Shown: positions 16,492 to 25,961 of the stretch, in pieces
Layout of the letters: each line of letters opens with the position of its first letter
How positions within the stretch are numbered: position 1 is the first letter of the stretch
Assembly (NCBI GenBank): GCA_934378145.1
Contig: CAKXXW010000004.1
Location: forward strand, 34,307-98,306
DNA from: an uncultured Eubacteriales bacterium
GTDB taxonomy: Bacteria; Bacillota; Clostridia; Oscillospirales; CAG-272
Reading direction: 5' to 3'
Length of the DNA: 64,000 nucleotides
Translations under genes and position numbers: made by a program
Notes under the pieces: model-generated
The model's input: the letters and a program-made list of their open reading frames with translations, nothing else
Database searches by the model: none
What the model was told of the DNA's origin: nothing

Positions 16492-18257
16492 TTCTTTCTG
16501 ATAATGAGCGCCGTGCCGAGCATTGCCATTGCAGAGAGCGCGAGGATGGGAAGTGCCGCAAAGCCCGAGCATGAGGCGCAGCTTCCGCCCTCGTTCGGTT
16601 TTTCGCCTGTCGTGACGCTGCCGCTCTGCGGTGTATCGGAAGTACCGGAGGTCTCGCTTCCGGTGTCGCTCGGCTTAGAGATCGCGGTATATTTGACCGT
16701 TATCGTTCTCGTTGTCTCGAATTTGCCCTTGACCTCGGCGAAGTTCGGGGTGAAGCCCTCGATCCCGGGCGAGACTATCAGAAATTCGTCGCCGTAGCTT
16801 CCGGTCTCGGTCTTGTCGGGAGCTGCTTCTTTTCCGTCCTCGTAGACATATTTGACCGTGACCGTGCAGACCTTCTTTTTGTATGTAACGGTCAGCTCGG
16901 TGTCGCCCTCGACTATTCCTTCGACGACATCTTTGTCAAATTCGTAGCCTTCGATGACCGGAGATACGATCCTGTAAGCTCCGCCCTTGTAGACCTCCTG
17001 TACGACATCCTCGGCGAGCTTGTTGCCGGCTTCGTCGACATAGTGGACGGTGAGCTTTACCGGAATGGTGTTCAGAGTATTGATTATTTCGTCGGCTTTC
17101 GCTCTGACAGACTTTTCGTCCTCGGAGTTCTTTTCGGCTTTTACGAGGTTCTCGGCAGTCGCGGAGCCTGCCGCCTCCGTACCGATAAGGTCAAGATTTC
17201 CGCAGGCGACCGAGCCACAGTTTTTGACGCTGCCCTTAGCTTTTGCGTGACCGACTATGAGAGCCGTGCGGGTGGTGTCGTCGGAGGCGCCCTTAACGCT
17301 TCCGAAGTTGTAGCAGTTCTCGACGACCGAGCCGGCGCCCGAGTGGAATTTGCCGACGATACCGGCGGTACCGGTGCCTGCCGCGGTGTGGGTAAGGGAG
17401 ACATCGCCCTCATTGACGCAGTTCATCACCGCGCCGGTATTGGCAAAACCGGCGATGCCGCCGACGCCCTGCTGACTGCCCTCTCCCACCTTCGTGGCGT
17501 CGGCTGTGATCTTGCCGTAGTTTATGCAGTAGGACACGGTACTCTTGCCGACAAGACCCGCGATGCCGCCGACGATGACATGCTTTGCGCTGCCTTCAAG
17601 GGCTGTGCAGGTGATCGGCGCCTCGTTGATGCAGGAATCTATGATCCCGCCGTTTTCGACTCTTCCGGCGAAGGCGCCGTTCGAGCTTGAAACGCATGTG
17701 AGCTTTGAATAGGTATCGACCGTGCAGAAGGTTATCTTTCCGCCGTTTGCGTGTCCGGCGATGAATGCCGAGTAGCAGTCATACGGCGTGTTGATCTCTG
17801 CCGATTTTATCTTAAGGTTCGTGCAGCTTCCGGTAAGCGTGCCGAAAAGTCCGAAGCGGTTGCCCGAATCCTCTACCGATACCATCGTGACATTGAGATT
17901 GAATATCGAGTGATTCTGCCCGTTGAAGGTGCCGGAAAACTTCTTCGCGCCCGAGAGACTGTGACCTATCGGTGTGAAGGGCTTTCCGCCGAGATATATG
18001 TCGGCGTCGAGAAGCACGGTCTTGTCCTTGAAGTCCACGCCGTCGGGGTAGGTCGTGTCTTTTCCGTTGACAAGGGCAGAAAGACCGGCGAGCTGTTCGG
18101 GAGTTGTGAGCCGGAATTCATCCTTGTCGGGCTGATACCAAGATGTGTCGACCGTACTTCCGTCCCATGTTGCCGCAGAAGTACCGAAGACCGAAAATAC
18201 CGCTGTAAGAGAGATAGCAAGTGCCAGAACGATTGTCAGGGATACTGCTTTTTTCAT
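16488..18257 (-). CDS. GLUG-repeat surface protein with MucBP-like repeats and Cys-containing C-terminal anchor
   Basis: 589 residues with a signal peptide cut near 29 (TSAATWDG). Residues about 50-330 are a parallel-beta, GLUG-type repeat region with recurring GGIAG and SYC/NYG motifs. Two repeats of about 65 residues with VHYVDEAGNKLAEDV and VKYVYEDGKEAAPDK follow, like MucBP adhesin repeats. After a Ser/Thr/Gly linker the end is GGSCASCSGF, a hydrophobic span and RKK. It probably binds glycans or other cells. It follows the binding-protein gene by 21 bases; the same pairing occurs at 21677-24936. Confidence 0.75.
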   Translation of the reverse strand: MKKAVSLTIVLALAISLTAVFSVFGTSAATWDGSTVDTSWYQPDKDEFRLTTPEQLAGLSALVNGKDTTYPDGVDFKDKTVLLDADIYLGGKPFTPIGHSLSGAKKFSGTFNGQNHSIFNLNVTMVSVEDSGNRFGLFGTLTGSCTNLKIKSAEINTPYDCYSAFIAGHANGGKITFCTVDTYSKLTCVSSSNGAFAGRVENGGIIDSCINEAPITCTALEGSAKHVIVGGIAGLVGKSTVSYCINYGKITADATKVGEGSQQGVGGIAGFANTGAVMNCVNEGDVSLTHTAAGTGTAGIVGKFHSGAGSVVENCYNFGSVKGASDDTTRTALIVGHAKAKGSVKNCGSVACGNLDLIGTEAAGSATAENLVKAEKNSEDEKSVRAKADEIINTLNTIPVKLTVHYVDEAGNKLAEDVVQEVYKGGAYRIVSPVIEGYEFDKDVVEGIVEGDTELTVTYKKKVCTVTVKYVYEDGKEAAPDKTETGSYGDEFLIVSPGIEGFTPNFAEVKGKFETTRTITVKYTAISKPSDTGSETSGTSDTPQSGSVTTGEKPNEGGSCASCSGFAALPILALSAMAMLGTALIIRKK

Positions 18258-18278
18258 TTTTCTGTCCTCCGGATTGTT

Positions 18279-19766
18279 TTATGAGAATTTCTCGCGCAGG
18301 TCGGCGAGCCTTCTGTCGATGATGTTCTCAGCCGATCTTTTATATGCGGCGGAGAAGTTCGAGTCGGCGTTCTTTATGCAGTCGCGCCAGACAGTGAGGG
18401 TGAGGTTATCGAAGGCGTAGGAATATATCCTTCCGACATCGAAGACTATCGAGCCTCTTATTATGTCGAGCATATGGCTCGATTCCTGATCGGTCGAGTA
18501 GGTCGACTTGAGGGTCTTCGTGAATACTATGGGGGTCACTGTGCGGTAGCTCTCGGATGCCATACATTCGAGCCAATACGCGCCGTGTTCCTTCTTCTGC
18601 GAATAATCGGTCATCGAATAGAGGGTGTGAGGCGTCGATACCGCGGTTATGTAGCCCTCCTCCTGATATTCGTCGAAGAGCGGCGCCGGAACGATACCGT
18701 AGAAGTCTATATCCGAGAAGGTAAGGAAGGTGAGATTCAGCGATGCCATCTCAAAGAGCGCGCGTCCCTGCTTGAATATCTTGTTTGTCGGGGTCTTGTA
18801 GGCGCTGTTCGTGGTGAAGAGGCGGTTGATCTTCTGAAGCAGGTTTCCGGTCTTCTCGCTGTTCCATTTGGGGGAGACTACCGGAAGGTCGCTGTCGTCC
18901 TTCTCCATCGTACGAAGTCCGCAGGAATAGAAGAGGGTATCGAAGGCGTTCGTGTCGGACGAAACGGTGAAGCCGAAGGTGTCGTCGGCATCCTTGCCCG
19001 GAGCGCCGCCGTCCTCGTAGATCTTTTCCGCCATTTCGATCATCGTGCCGACGGTCCAGCGGTTATTTATGACAAGGGTGTAGGGCGAGCTGAGTTCGTC
19101 GTGTTCCTCGATCATCGTCTTGTTGAAGTAGACGCACTGCATCATCATAAGAAGGTTTGTCGAGATGTCGCCGGTGACGAAGAAGAGCCTGCCGTTCAGC
19201 GTTGACTCATCGACCATTTTCTGCGGCCACCACGGCATATCGAATTCAAGGATGGAATCGTATGCCATAAGGTCGGCGCAGATGCCCCTTGACGCGAGCG
19301 ACGCGTTCGCGATGCTGTATCCCGCTATGATATCGTAGGACTTCCCGGTCTCGCGGTCGGTCTCGATATGCTGTACGAAGCTCGTGTAATTTGTGCCGTC
19401 GCCCTTCATTCCGGTATAGTTCACATCATTATTCAGGCGTGCTTCGACCCGACTGTTGCGCCAGAAGATGGCATCGTTCACATCGTCGCCCGTCTGACCT
19501 TCGGCATCAAATTCCTGATATTGGCGGTCAGACCAATAGAGGACGCTCAGCTCTTCGTCCTTTTGGTCGATCGTTTCGGGAAGGCGGTCGAGGATGTAGC
19601 CGTTCTTGTCGTAGCCCTCTTTGATATTGTCGGGCTTTGCCGTGGTCGTGCCGCTGCCTTTGCCGCTGTCATCGGTGTCCGGCGGGTCATCCGTCACCGT
19701 GCAGGCGGCAAAAAGAGACATGACCGTCAGAATGAGCAGAAGTGCCGCTGTGATGCGTTTTTTCAT
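18279..19766 (-). CDS. Extracellular solute-binding lipoprotein, ABC family 1 type (copy 1)
   Basis: 495 residues; lipoprotein signal with FAAC (Cys22) and a Thr/Gly/Ser linker. The mature part has the alternating alpha/beta pattern of sugar-binding proteins, including DIIAGYS, FDMPWWPQKM and GDISTNLLMM, which recur in copy 2 (23443-24936). ATG 19766 overlaps the stop of the isomerase gene (ATGA). No ABC permease or ATPase gene is in this window, so the protein either uses a distant transporter or works as a surface binder or sensor. Confidence 0.8.
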   Translation of the reverse strand: MKKRITAALLLILTVMSLFAACTVTDDPPDTDDSGKGSGTTTAKPDNIKEGYDKNGYILDRLPETIDQKDEELSVLYWSDRQYQEFDAEGQTGDDVNDAIFWRNSRVEARLNNDVNYTGMKGDGTNYTSFVQHIETDRETGKSYDIIAGYSIANASLASRGICADLMAYDSILEFDMPWWPQKMVDESTLNGRLFFVTGDISTNLLMMMQCVYFNKTMIEEHDELSSPYTLVINNRWTVGTMIEMAEKIYEDGGAPGKDADDTFGFTVSSDTNAFDTLFYSCGLRTMEKDDSDLPVVSPKWNSEKTGNLLQKINRLFTTNSAYKTPTNKIFKQGRALFEMASLNLTFLTFSDIDFYGIVPAPLFDEYQEEGYITAVSTPHTLYSMTDYSQKKEHGAYWLECMASESYRTVTPIVFTKTLKSTYSTDQESSHMLDIIRGSIVFDVGRIYSYAFDNLTLTVWRDCIKNADSNFSAAYKRSAENIIDRRLADLREKFS

Positions 19767-20650
19767 ACGCTTTCCTCCTTTTTGCTGTTGCGGTTTTCAA
19801 AAATTTCCGTGAGGCGTTTTCCTCCGCGGAAAATAAAGTCAAGGTAGTCTTCTCTCAGCTCGGGCGGGAGCTTTGCGATCTTTATCTCAAGGTCAAGCTC
19901 ACCGGAATAGCCGATGTCGGCGAGCGTCTGCATCTGTCTGTCCCAATCTATCTCGCCGAGGTAGGGCGGGAGGTGGAGGTCTTTTGTCTGGCTGTTGTCG
20001 TGAACATGCGTGCATATCACGCGCGAGCCGAGCTGCCGGAGCTTCTCCGAATCCCCGTCCCCGTACATCACATGGGCGTGGCCGAAATCCCAGCAGGCAC
20101 CGACCGTGTCGCCGCCTCCGAGCGCGTCGATGAATTCTATCTGCTCCTCGACCGTCGCGCCGTAGTTCCAGCGTCGCTTGAAATCGAAGAGATTCTCGAC
20201 CGCGAGCTTTACCCCGAGCCTTGAGGCAAGGTCGGCGAAGGGAAGGTAAAACTCTTTAGCCCTTGAAAACGCCGCATCATGGTCGTATTCCTGCGACCTG
20301 ACATCGCGAAGCTCGGGGTGAATGACGATGCAGGGGGCGCCGAGGATCGCAGCTACCTCTATCGACCGTCTCGTCATCTCGCGGTAGTATTCGCGGCTTT
20401 CGTAGAGATAATAGGCGTAGGGAGCGTGGGATTGGCAGAAGACGAAGCCGAGACGCGCCGTGTTTTCGGCGAGCCTTTTCGCCTGTTCTTTCCAATCGTC
20501 GGCGTATGTAAAGCAGGTGCCGGGGCGCGATCTTATACCGAAGTCGAAGGCTGTTACCCCGCGTCCGGCGCAGAAGGTCATTAACTCTTCTGTCCCCCCG
20601 TTTCTGCCGATCAGTCCCCCGAGGGTCTGCGGGCATATTGCAAGTTTCAT
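19763..20650 (-). CDS. Sugar phosphate isomerase/epimerase-like TIM-barrel protein
   Basis: I start at ATG 20650 (MKLAICPQTLGG) with AAAGGA upstream; the longer frame has no ribosome site. The 295-residue protein has the xylose-isomerase-like fold of AP-endonuclease-2 relatives: VIHPE, LAVENLFD, CWDFGHAHV, HVHDNSQTKD and LDLEI supply the usual Glu, Asp, His and Glu metal ligands. It probably isomerises or epimerises a sugar acid or ketose; the substrate is unknown. It is the first gene of the reverse-strand operon and is transcribed away from the AraC gene, which probably controls it. Confidence 0.8.
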   Translation of the reverse strand: MKLAICPQTLGGLIGRNGGTEELMTFCAGRGVTAFDFGIRSRPGTCFTYADDWKEQAKRLAENTARLGFVFCQSHAPYAYYLYESREYYREMTRRSIEVAAILGAPCIVIHPELRDVRSQEYDHDAAFSRAKEFYLPFADLASRLGVKLAVENLFDFKRRWNYGATVEEQIEFIDALGGGDTVGACWDFGHAHVMYGDGDSEKLRQLGSRVICTHVHDNSQTKDLHLPPYLGEIDWDRQMQTLADIGYSGELDLEIKIAKLPPELREDYLDFIFRGGKRLTEIFENRNSKKEESV

Positions 20651-20799
20651 GGGTCTGTCCTTTGATTTATATATTTTTTTTACGATAAGCAAGCCGGATC
20701 GCGGAAGGGATGTTTGTTGTTTAAGCCTTCCTGCTTTGTGCAATATGTACAACAAAACCCGATGCACCTGCTCTTCATCTATTATTATATAAAACCGCC

Positions 20800-20828
20800 T
20801 TGACAAAGTAAATGCGGAGAGTTATAAT
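20800..20828 (+). promoter_or_regulatory. Consensus sigma-A promoter for the AraC regulator
   Basis: TTGACA, 17 bases, TATAAT, all twelve positions matching consensus, 34 bases before the start codon. The remaining divergent region (20651-20799) must hold the operon promoter for the opposite strand, for which I see no clear match, as expected for an activator-dependent promoter. Confidence 0.9.
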
Positions 20829-20861
20829 AAATATATAAAAAATCAAACTGCGGAGGGTAAA

Positions 20862-21623
20862 ATGAAGATCGACTTTATCTTTCATAATAATTACGGAAAT
20901 TACAAGCGTTTCAAATGCACCGACGCAAAGCCCTTCGAACATATAATGCTGCTCATCTCCTACGGCAGGATCTCGTACAGTTTCGGGGGAGGGGAGACCT
21001 TTTTTGCCGGAGAGAAGGAGATAGTTTACTTTCCGCCCGGGTTGCGCTATTCGCGGCGTATAGAGGAGCCTATCTCATTTCATCAGTTCAAATTCAATGT
21101 CAGCGACGGCGGAAACGCGCTGGCGCACCTTAAGCCCGGGAAGCTCATGATAAGGCATCACCTTGTCGAGCAGATAGCGCTCGATACCGGTCTGGCGCTC
21201 TCGCTTCCCGAGTCGGAGCAGAAGTGCATCTTCGAGAACCTCATCGGAAATATAATATATGACAACTATCTTTTTTCGGTAAACCTTGAGAAGAAGACGA
21301 TACCCGATCGCGATGTGCTTTTTGCGATCCAGTATTTCAGGGATCATATGGCGGAAAAGATCATGATCTCGTCGATCGCCGGGAAGCGAAACCTCACGCA
21401 TACGGGCTTTATCCTCAAATTCAGGAGATGCACGGGCAAGACACCGATAGAGTACCTCACCGACCTGCGGATCTCGCGGGCGAGGGAGCTGCTTTCCTGC
21501 ACCGATATGAGCATTGCCGATATTGCGGAGACCTGCGGTTTCTCAAATTCCTTCTACTTTTCAAATACATTCAAAAAGCGCACCGAATTTTCCCCGACCC
21601 AATACAGAAATCTGATAGAATAA
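20862..21623 (+). CDS. AraC-family transcriptional regulator
   Basis: 253 residues with GGAGGG before the ATG. The N-terminal half is a cupin-like sensor domain (about 1-130). The C-terminal 100 residues hold two helix-turn-helix motifs; the second shows the family signature MSIADIAETCGFSNSFYFSNTFKK ending in SPTQYR (motif split: DIAETCGFSNSFYFSNTF). It diverges from the isomerase/binding-protein operon and is the obvious candidate activator of that operon in response to a sugar. Confidence 0.9.
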   Translation: MKIDFIFHNNYGNYKRFKCTDAKPFEHIMLLISYGRISYSFGGGETFFAGEKEIVYFPPGLRYSRRIEEPISFHQFKFNVSDGGNALAHLKPGKLMIRHHLVEQIALDTGLALSLPESEQKCIFENLIGNIIYDNYLFSVNLEKKTIPDRDVLFAIQYFRDHMAEKIMISSIAGKRNLTHTGFILKFRRCTGKTPIEYLTDLRISRARELLSCTDMSIADIAETCGFSNSFYFSNTFKKRTEFSPTQYRNLIE

Positions 21624-21666
21624 AAAAACAGCCCCTTCGGGTAAAACCGAAGGGGCTGTTTTTTTT
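21623..21666. terminator. Bidirectional terminator between AraC and GLUG genes
   Basis: AAAAAACAGCCCCTTCGG, loop GTAAAA, complementary arm and eight T; A and T runs on both sides let it serve both converging genes. Confidence 0.95.
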
Positions 21667-21676
21667 ATTATGAGAT

Positions 21677-23440
21677 TCAGAATTTCTTCTTTACCACGAC
21701 GAATGCGGCGCTTCCGACAAGGAGAGCTGCAAGCGAGGCAACAGCGGTGAATCCGCCGCAACCCGCGCAACCCGACTCAGCCGTGCCTGCGGTCGTCGAA
21801 GGAGTGGTGGTCGTGTTCGAGGAGGGGATTTCGGAAGTGGTGTTGCCCGAATCCTCGGGAATATTCGAGTTACTGCCCGAATCGGGAGTTTCTACGGGCG
21901 GCTCTTCCGTGGTGGTGGCGTCAGCCTTTACCTTGGCGTAGAGAGCCTCCAGCTCGGCTTCGACCTTTGCTGTGACATCCGCGTAGATGTGATCGAGCTG
22001 GTATGCGACATCGATGTTACCGATCGAGGGAAGCTCGCCGGGAAGTACCGTCCAGACCTCGCCGTCGGCGGGAAGGGTGTAGTTCGCGGCGACGAATGCG
22101 GTCATATATTCGGCAAGGGTCTTGCCGTCGGTGTAGTTGAGCATAGCCTCAAGCTCTTCGGGGAAGTAGTTGGGATTCGTGAGCGCTGCGGTTATCGCAT
22201 CGGCGCAAAGCTGCGTCGCGCTCAGCTTGAGCTTCATGTTATTGAAAGCCTCATTGCCCTTCATCTGGGTCTCGGTAAGAGCCTTGACGGCAGTCAGATC
22301 GGTGCTTGTGGCATCGGTGCCTACAAAGTGATCCGAAAGTGTGTAGCAGTCCTTGAAGGTCGTGGCTTTGCTGACCTGACCGGCGATCGAGCCGAAGTGA
22401 GCCTGATCATCCGCGGTGGTATCAGTCGCGTCCTTGGTAGCTGTCCATTTGATGGTTACGGTAGTGAAGGAGTTTTCGAGCTTGCCGCCTTCGACATGGC
22501 TGGCTCTGCCGATGAGACCGCCGGCAAATCCTGCCGTGGGCTTTGCTCCCGAGGTGTAACCCGTAATGGTTCCGGTCGAGTAGCAGAATCTGACGGTCAC
22601 GGGAGTGCTTGCGGCACCCTGGCATCCGATAATGCCGCCGAGAAGGGTCGCTCTGGCGTAACCCTCTGTTGCGTCACCGTAGTCGAGCGTGATATCGGTA
22701 TTGCTTGTGCAGTAGGATATTGTGCATCCGCCCGCGACACCGACGATACCGCCGACGAAGTTGTCTTTACTGCTGACGAAGGTCTTGCGGATAATGGTAG
22801 AATCGGATACGCAACCGAAGATCTCGCCGTTTTCAGCCTTCGCTTCGCTTCTGCCGACAACGCCGCCGACTGCGAAGCCGTCAACATAGTCGATCTTTGT
22901 GTAGCAGTTGATGACCTTGCATCCGTTTACGCCGTATCCGAGGATACCGCCGCAGTATGCACCGACGCACTTTGTTCCGATGACTCTGACATTCTTTATT
23001 ACAGCGCCTTCGCCGCGACCGAAGAGTCCGGCTTGCGAGTTGGTTCCGTCAAGTGCAAATTCAACATTTAAGCCCGAGACGGTGTGGTTATCGCCGTCGA
23101 AAACACCGGTGAAGGGCTTCTGCTCTGTTTTGCTCGTATAAGATCCGATAGGGGTCCATGCGTTGTTCTGAAGGTTGATGTCGCTTGTGAGCTTGTAATA
23201 AACGGGGGTGGATTTGTCCTCTGCTTCTATCGTGTCGTGAGATGCCGAGAGATATGCAAGCTCGGCGGCGCTGCCTATGAGGTAAGGCTCGGCTTCGGTG
23301 CCTTTACCGCCCGAGAAGCCGGTGGCGACAGAGGTACCGTCCCACGAATCCGCGGAGGCGGGGAGAACGATGAGGGTCGCGGCAGAGAGTGCCACGAGCA
23401 TTATTGCGAGGATAAGCGAAGTGATTTTCGTTGCTTTCAT
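21677..23440 (-). CDS. GLUG-repeat surface protein (copy 2) with Cys-containing C-terminal anchor
   Basis: 587 residues; signal peptide ending near PASADSWDG, the same start of the mature protein as copy 1. Residues about 50-370 are GLUG-type beta repeats (FAVGGVVGRSEA, NFVGGIVGVAGG, ATLLGGIIGC, GFAGGLIGRA). A helical part follows (370-510), then a Pro/Ser/Thr linker. The end reads AESGCAGCGGF, a hydrophobic span and KKKF. MucBP repeats are absent. The start lies two bases after the binding-protein stop, with GGGAGGT inside the end of that gene, so the two are translated together. Confidence 0.75.
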   Translation of the reverse strand: MKATKITSLILAIMLVALSAATLIVLPASADSWDGTSVATGFSGGKGTEAEPYLIGSAAELAYLSASHDTIEAEDKSTPVYYKLTSDINLQNNAWTPIGSYTSKTEQKPFTGVFDGDNHTVSGLNVEFALDGTNSQAGLFGRGEGAVIKNVRVIGTKCVGAYCGGILGYGVNGCKVINCYTKIDYVDGFAVGGVVGRSEAKAENGEIFGCVSDSTIIRKTFVSSKDNFVGGIVGVAGGCTISYCTSNTDITLDYGDATEGYARATLLGGIIGCQGAASTPVTVRFCYSTGTITGYTSGAKPTAGFAGGLIGRASHVEGGKLENSFTTVTIKWTATKDATDTTADDQAHFGSIAGQVSKATTFKDCYTLSDHFVGTDATSTDLTAVKALTETQMKGNEAFNNMKLKLSATQLCADAITAALTNPNYFPEELEAMLNYTDGKTLAEYMTAFVAANYTLPADGEVWTVLPGELPSIGNIDVAYQLDHIYADVTAKVEAELEALYAKVKADATTTEEPPVETPDSGSNSNIPEDSGNTTSEIPSSNTTTTPSTTAGTAESGCAGCGGFTAVASLAALLVGSAAFVVVKKKF

Positions 23441-23442
23441 TA

Positions 23443-24936
23443 TTAATTACCTCCCAATTTGGTGTTGATTTCCGTTATTGCGGTTTCCATCGGAGTCTTG
23501 TGGCTGCCGAAGTCGGATTTCCAGGTGTTCTTGCCGGAGATGATGACCTCTGTGAAGTGCTTTGAGGCGTAGTAGCTGTCGATATTGAATATCCTTCCTG
23601 CTTCAAAGACTATACTCGATCTGATTATATCGAACATTTCTCTCGCCATCGGGTCGGTGGTGTACCTTGCCTTCATAACGACATCGAAGAGAGGCGTGGT
23701 GACATTTCTGTGCGATTCGGAAGCAAGGCACTCAAGGGTCGCTGCCGACTCATTCTGCTTATCCTCGGATATGTACGAGGGGATGCAGTACATGGTGAAG
23801 GGATGTCCGACATTGGTGTAGAAGTTCTGGTTCTTCGTGAGCTTCGGGTTCGGGACTATGCCGTAGTCGAAGTCGATGTTCTTCGCCGAAGCGGAGCTGT
23901 CCTTACCGTAGATGATGAACACGCGGTCGGTGGTGAAGAGCGCCTGCTTGTTGAAGAACAGGTCACGGATGCTCGTGCTGTTCTTGTACGATACATCGTC
24001 GGACTGGATGAAGGATATCATGCGGTCGATGAAGTCGGAGATCTTTACGCTGCCGTACTCCTTGCCGAGCGAGAGAGTGCCGTCATTGTTGTCAACGGAG
24101 AAGATGCCCGCGGCGGTCTGATAAGCGTCGATGTTTGTATTGTAAAGCACGCAGCCGTACATTTCGGTCGCGCCCGATTCGTGCTTGCCTTCGCAGATCT
24201 CGAAGAATTTGTCGAATGTCCATTCGTTTTTCTTTACGAGCTGCATCGGATCCTCTACATCGGTGTAGCTCTTGATGAGGTCCATGTTGTAGAAGGTCGC
24301 TTCCATCATCCAGAGAAGGTTCGTGGAGATGTCGCCCGAGCAGAAGTAGAGGTTATTGCCGACGGTAACCTGGCTTACGAGGGAGTCGGGCCACCACGGC
24401 TTGCTGAAATCGAGGTACTCAAGCTCGTTGAGCTTTGCATTGAGACCTCTGAGCGCAAGTGTGGGAGCTACGCGGCTGTAGCAGGCTACGATGTCGTATT
24501 CCTTGGTGCCGTCCCTGTCCGCTTCGACTCTTTCGACATATGCCGCCATCCTCGTAGAGTTGCTGTCGCCCGGCTGCTCGACGAAGTTGAAGTCAACGCC
24601 GAGTCTCTCGGAAAGGGCATCCGCACGGGCAATGAGAGCGTCATTGATCGTGTCGCCGTTGGTCTGCTGTTCCTTCGGGAAGAACTCCATGTTGGTGTGT
24701 TCTTTCCAATAGAGCATCGTCATTGTCCTGTTGATCTTGAGATCGGTGGGAATGCCGTCCGGTTCGAAGGCGTCTGTGACGCTGTCGGTCGGTTTGTCGG
24801 TTACCTTACCGTCATCGGCTTTGGTGCCGCTGTCCGTTTTCGAATCCTCGCCGTTGTTGCCGGTCGTTGTACACGCAACGAGCGCCGGAATGAGCATAGC
24901 GAGGCAGAGAACGAGTGCGATTATACGCAGTTTCAT
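23443..24936 (-). CDS. Extracellular solute-binding lipoprotein, ABC family 1 type (copy 2)
   Basis: 497 residues; lipoprotein signal with LVAC (Cys22). Mature part parallels copy 1: YDIVACYS, FSKPWWPDSL, GDISTNLLWMMEA and a C-terminal EAGRIF. A strong ACGGAGGT site precedes ATG 24936, and a good promoter lies 36-64 bases upstream. It heads a two-gene operon with the GLUG protein. Again no permease gene is nearby. Confidence 0.8.
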   Translation of the reverse strand: MKLRIIALVLCLAMLIPALVACTTTGNNGEDSKTDSGTKADDGKVTDKPTDSVTDAFEPDGIPTDLKINRTMTMLYWKEHTNMEFFPKEQQTNGDTINDALIARADALSERLGVDFNFVEQPGDSNSTRMAAYVERVEADRDGTKEYDIVACYSRVAPTLALRGLNAKLNELEYLDFSKPWWPDSLVSQVTVGNNLYFCSGDISTNLLWMMEATFYNMDLIKSYTDVEDPMQLVKKNEWTFDKFFEICEGKHESGATEMYGCVLYNTNIDAYQTAAGIFSVDNNDGTLSLGKEYGSVKISDFIDRMISFIQSDDVSYKNSTSIRDLFFNKQALFTTDRVFIIYGKDSSASAKNIDFDYGIVPNPKLTKNQNFYTNVGHPFTMYCIPSYISEDKQNESAATLECLASESHRNVTTPLFDVVMKARYTTDPMAREMFDIIRSSIVFEAGRIFNIDSYYASKHFTEVIISGKNTWKSDFGSHKTPMETAITEINTKLGGN

Positions 24937-24971
24937 TATTTTACCTCCGTAAAAATATTTTACTTCGATAT

Positions 24972-25000
24972 ATTATATCAAAACAGGCGGCAAAAGTCAA
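24972..25000 (-). promoter_or_regulatory. Sigma-A promoter for the SBP2-GLUG2 operon
   Basis: On the reverse strand TTGACT, 17 bases, TATAAT with an extended TGA. Confidence 0.85.
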
Positions 25001-25049
25001 GAGGGGTGTATATTTTTGTTTGTTATGACAAAAAAGAAATATCGGACGG

Positions 25050-25078
25050 TTGACAAAAACGCGCTGGTATGGTACACT
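25050..25078 (+). promoter_or_regulatory. Sigma-A promoter for the serine hydrolase gene
   Basis: TTGACA, 17 bases, TACACT with TGG extension. This fixes the gene start at 25110 rather than the TTG inside the -35 box. Confidence 0.75.
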
Positions 25079-25109
25079 TTTCCGAAAGAAATATGCGGAG
25101 GTAACCGAA

Positions 25110-25958
25110 ATGTTTATTGATGCGATAATTGATGAATTCGGCAGGAGAAATATACGCCTTTACTCGATAACCGAGATAAAGGACGGATGCGCCGATGTGA
25201 GGTACATAACGCCGGCATCGGCGTGCCACAACAGCTATTCGGTGGCAAAGGCATTCACCGTAACGGCGCTCGGGATGCTCTTTGATGAGGGAAAGCTCTC
25301 GCCCGAGGAGAGGGTCTTCGACATTCTGCGCGATTCCTTTCCGGAGGATCACGACAAAAAATGGGAGCAGGTGACGCTTCACGACACCATGCTCCACAAA
25401 ATGGGGATAGACAAGGGCTTCCTTGATATAGACACCGAGGATATAAGGACATACGGGACGCAGGACTTCCTGCGCTACGCCTTCGGCAAGCCCCTGCCGC
25501 TTCCGGTCGGCGAAAAATATGTTTACAGCGACGCGGCATACTATATCCTGTCGCGCGTCGTGGCGGTGAAGGCGGGATGTGATATGCTTGCCTATATGCG
25601 CCCGAGGCTTTTTGTGCCGCTTGAGTTTCAGGAGGTCGCGTGGAGCGTCTGTCCCTTCGGATATTCCATCGGGGCGACGGGGCTTTACATAAAGACCTGC
25701 GACATGGCAAAGCTCGGTCAGGTCTACCTTGACGGCGGTATCTATAACGGAAAGCGCATAATATCACAGGAATGGCGCGACCTTGTATTCAAAAACGGCT
25801 ACGAGCTTAAAAGAAGGTCGGCGCGTGAGGCGTACACGAAGGGCGGTATGTACGGACAGAGGCTCTATGTCTCGGTCGAAGACAACTGTGTCATAGCATG
25901 GCATGCCTTCGACAAGACCGGAGGGACAAAGGACATCATGGAGAGCCTCGGGCTCTGA
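25110..25958 (+). CDS. Serine hydrolase of the beta-lactamase class C / PBP4* family
   Basis: 282 residues from ATG 25110 with GGAGG upstream. The active-site SxxK is SVAK near 45-48 and the second motif is YSDAAYY near 152 (YSD where YxN is usual). No signal peptide is visible, so it is probably cytosolic. Such proteins act as esterases, peptidases or amidases; the substrate is not evident. It converges on the flippase gene with a 3-base gap. Confidence 0.8.
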   Translation: MFIDAIIDEFGRRNIRLYSITEIKDGCADVRYITPASACHNSYSVAKAFTVTALGMLFDEGKLSPEERVFDILRDSFPEDHDKKWEQVTLHDTMLHKMGIDKGFLDIDTEDIRTYGTQDFLRYAFGKPLPLPVGEKYVYSDAAYYILSRVVAVKAGCDMLAYMRPRLFVPLEFQEVAWSVCPFGYSIGATGLYIKTCDMAKLGQVYLDGGIYNGKRIISQEWRDLVFKNGYELKRRSAREAYTKGGMYGQRLYVSVEDNCVIAWHAFDKTGGTKDIMESLGL

Positions 25959-25961
25959 ACT

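Noticed and set aside
23710..25053. 447-codon forward frame opposite the solute-binding lipoprotein
   Set aside because: No start signals; the reverse strand encodes a clear lipoprotein with promoter and ribosome site.
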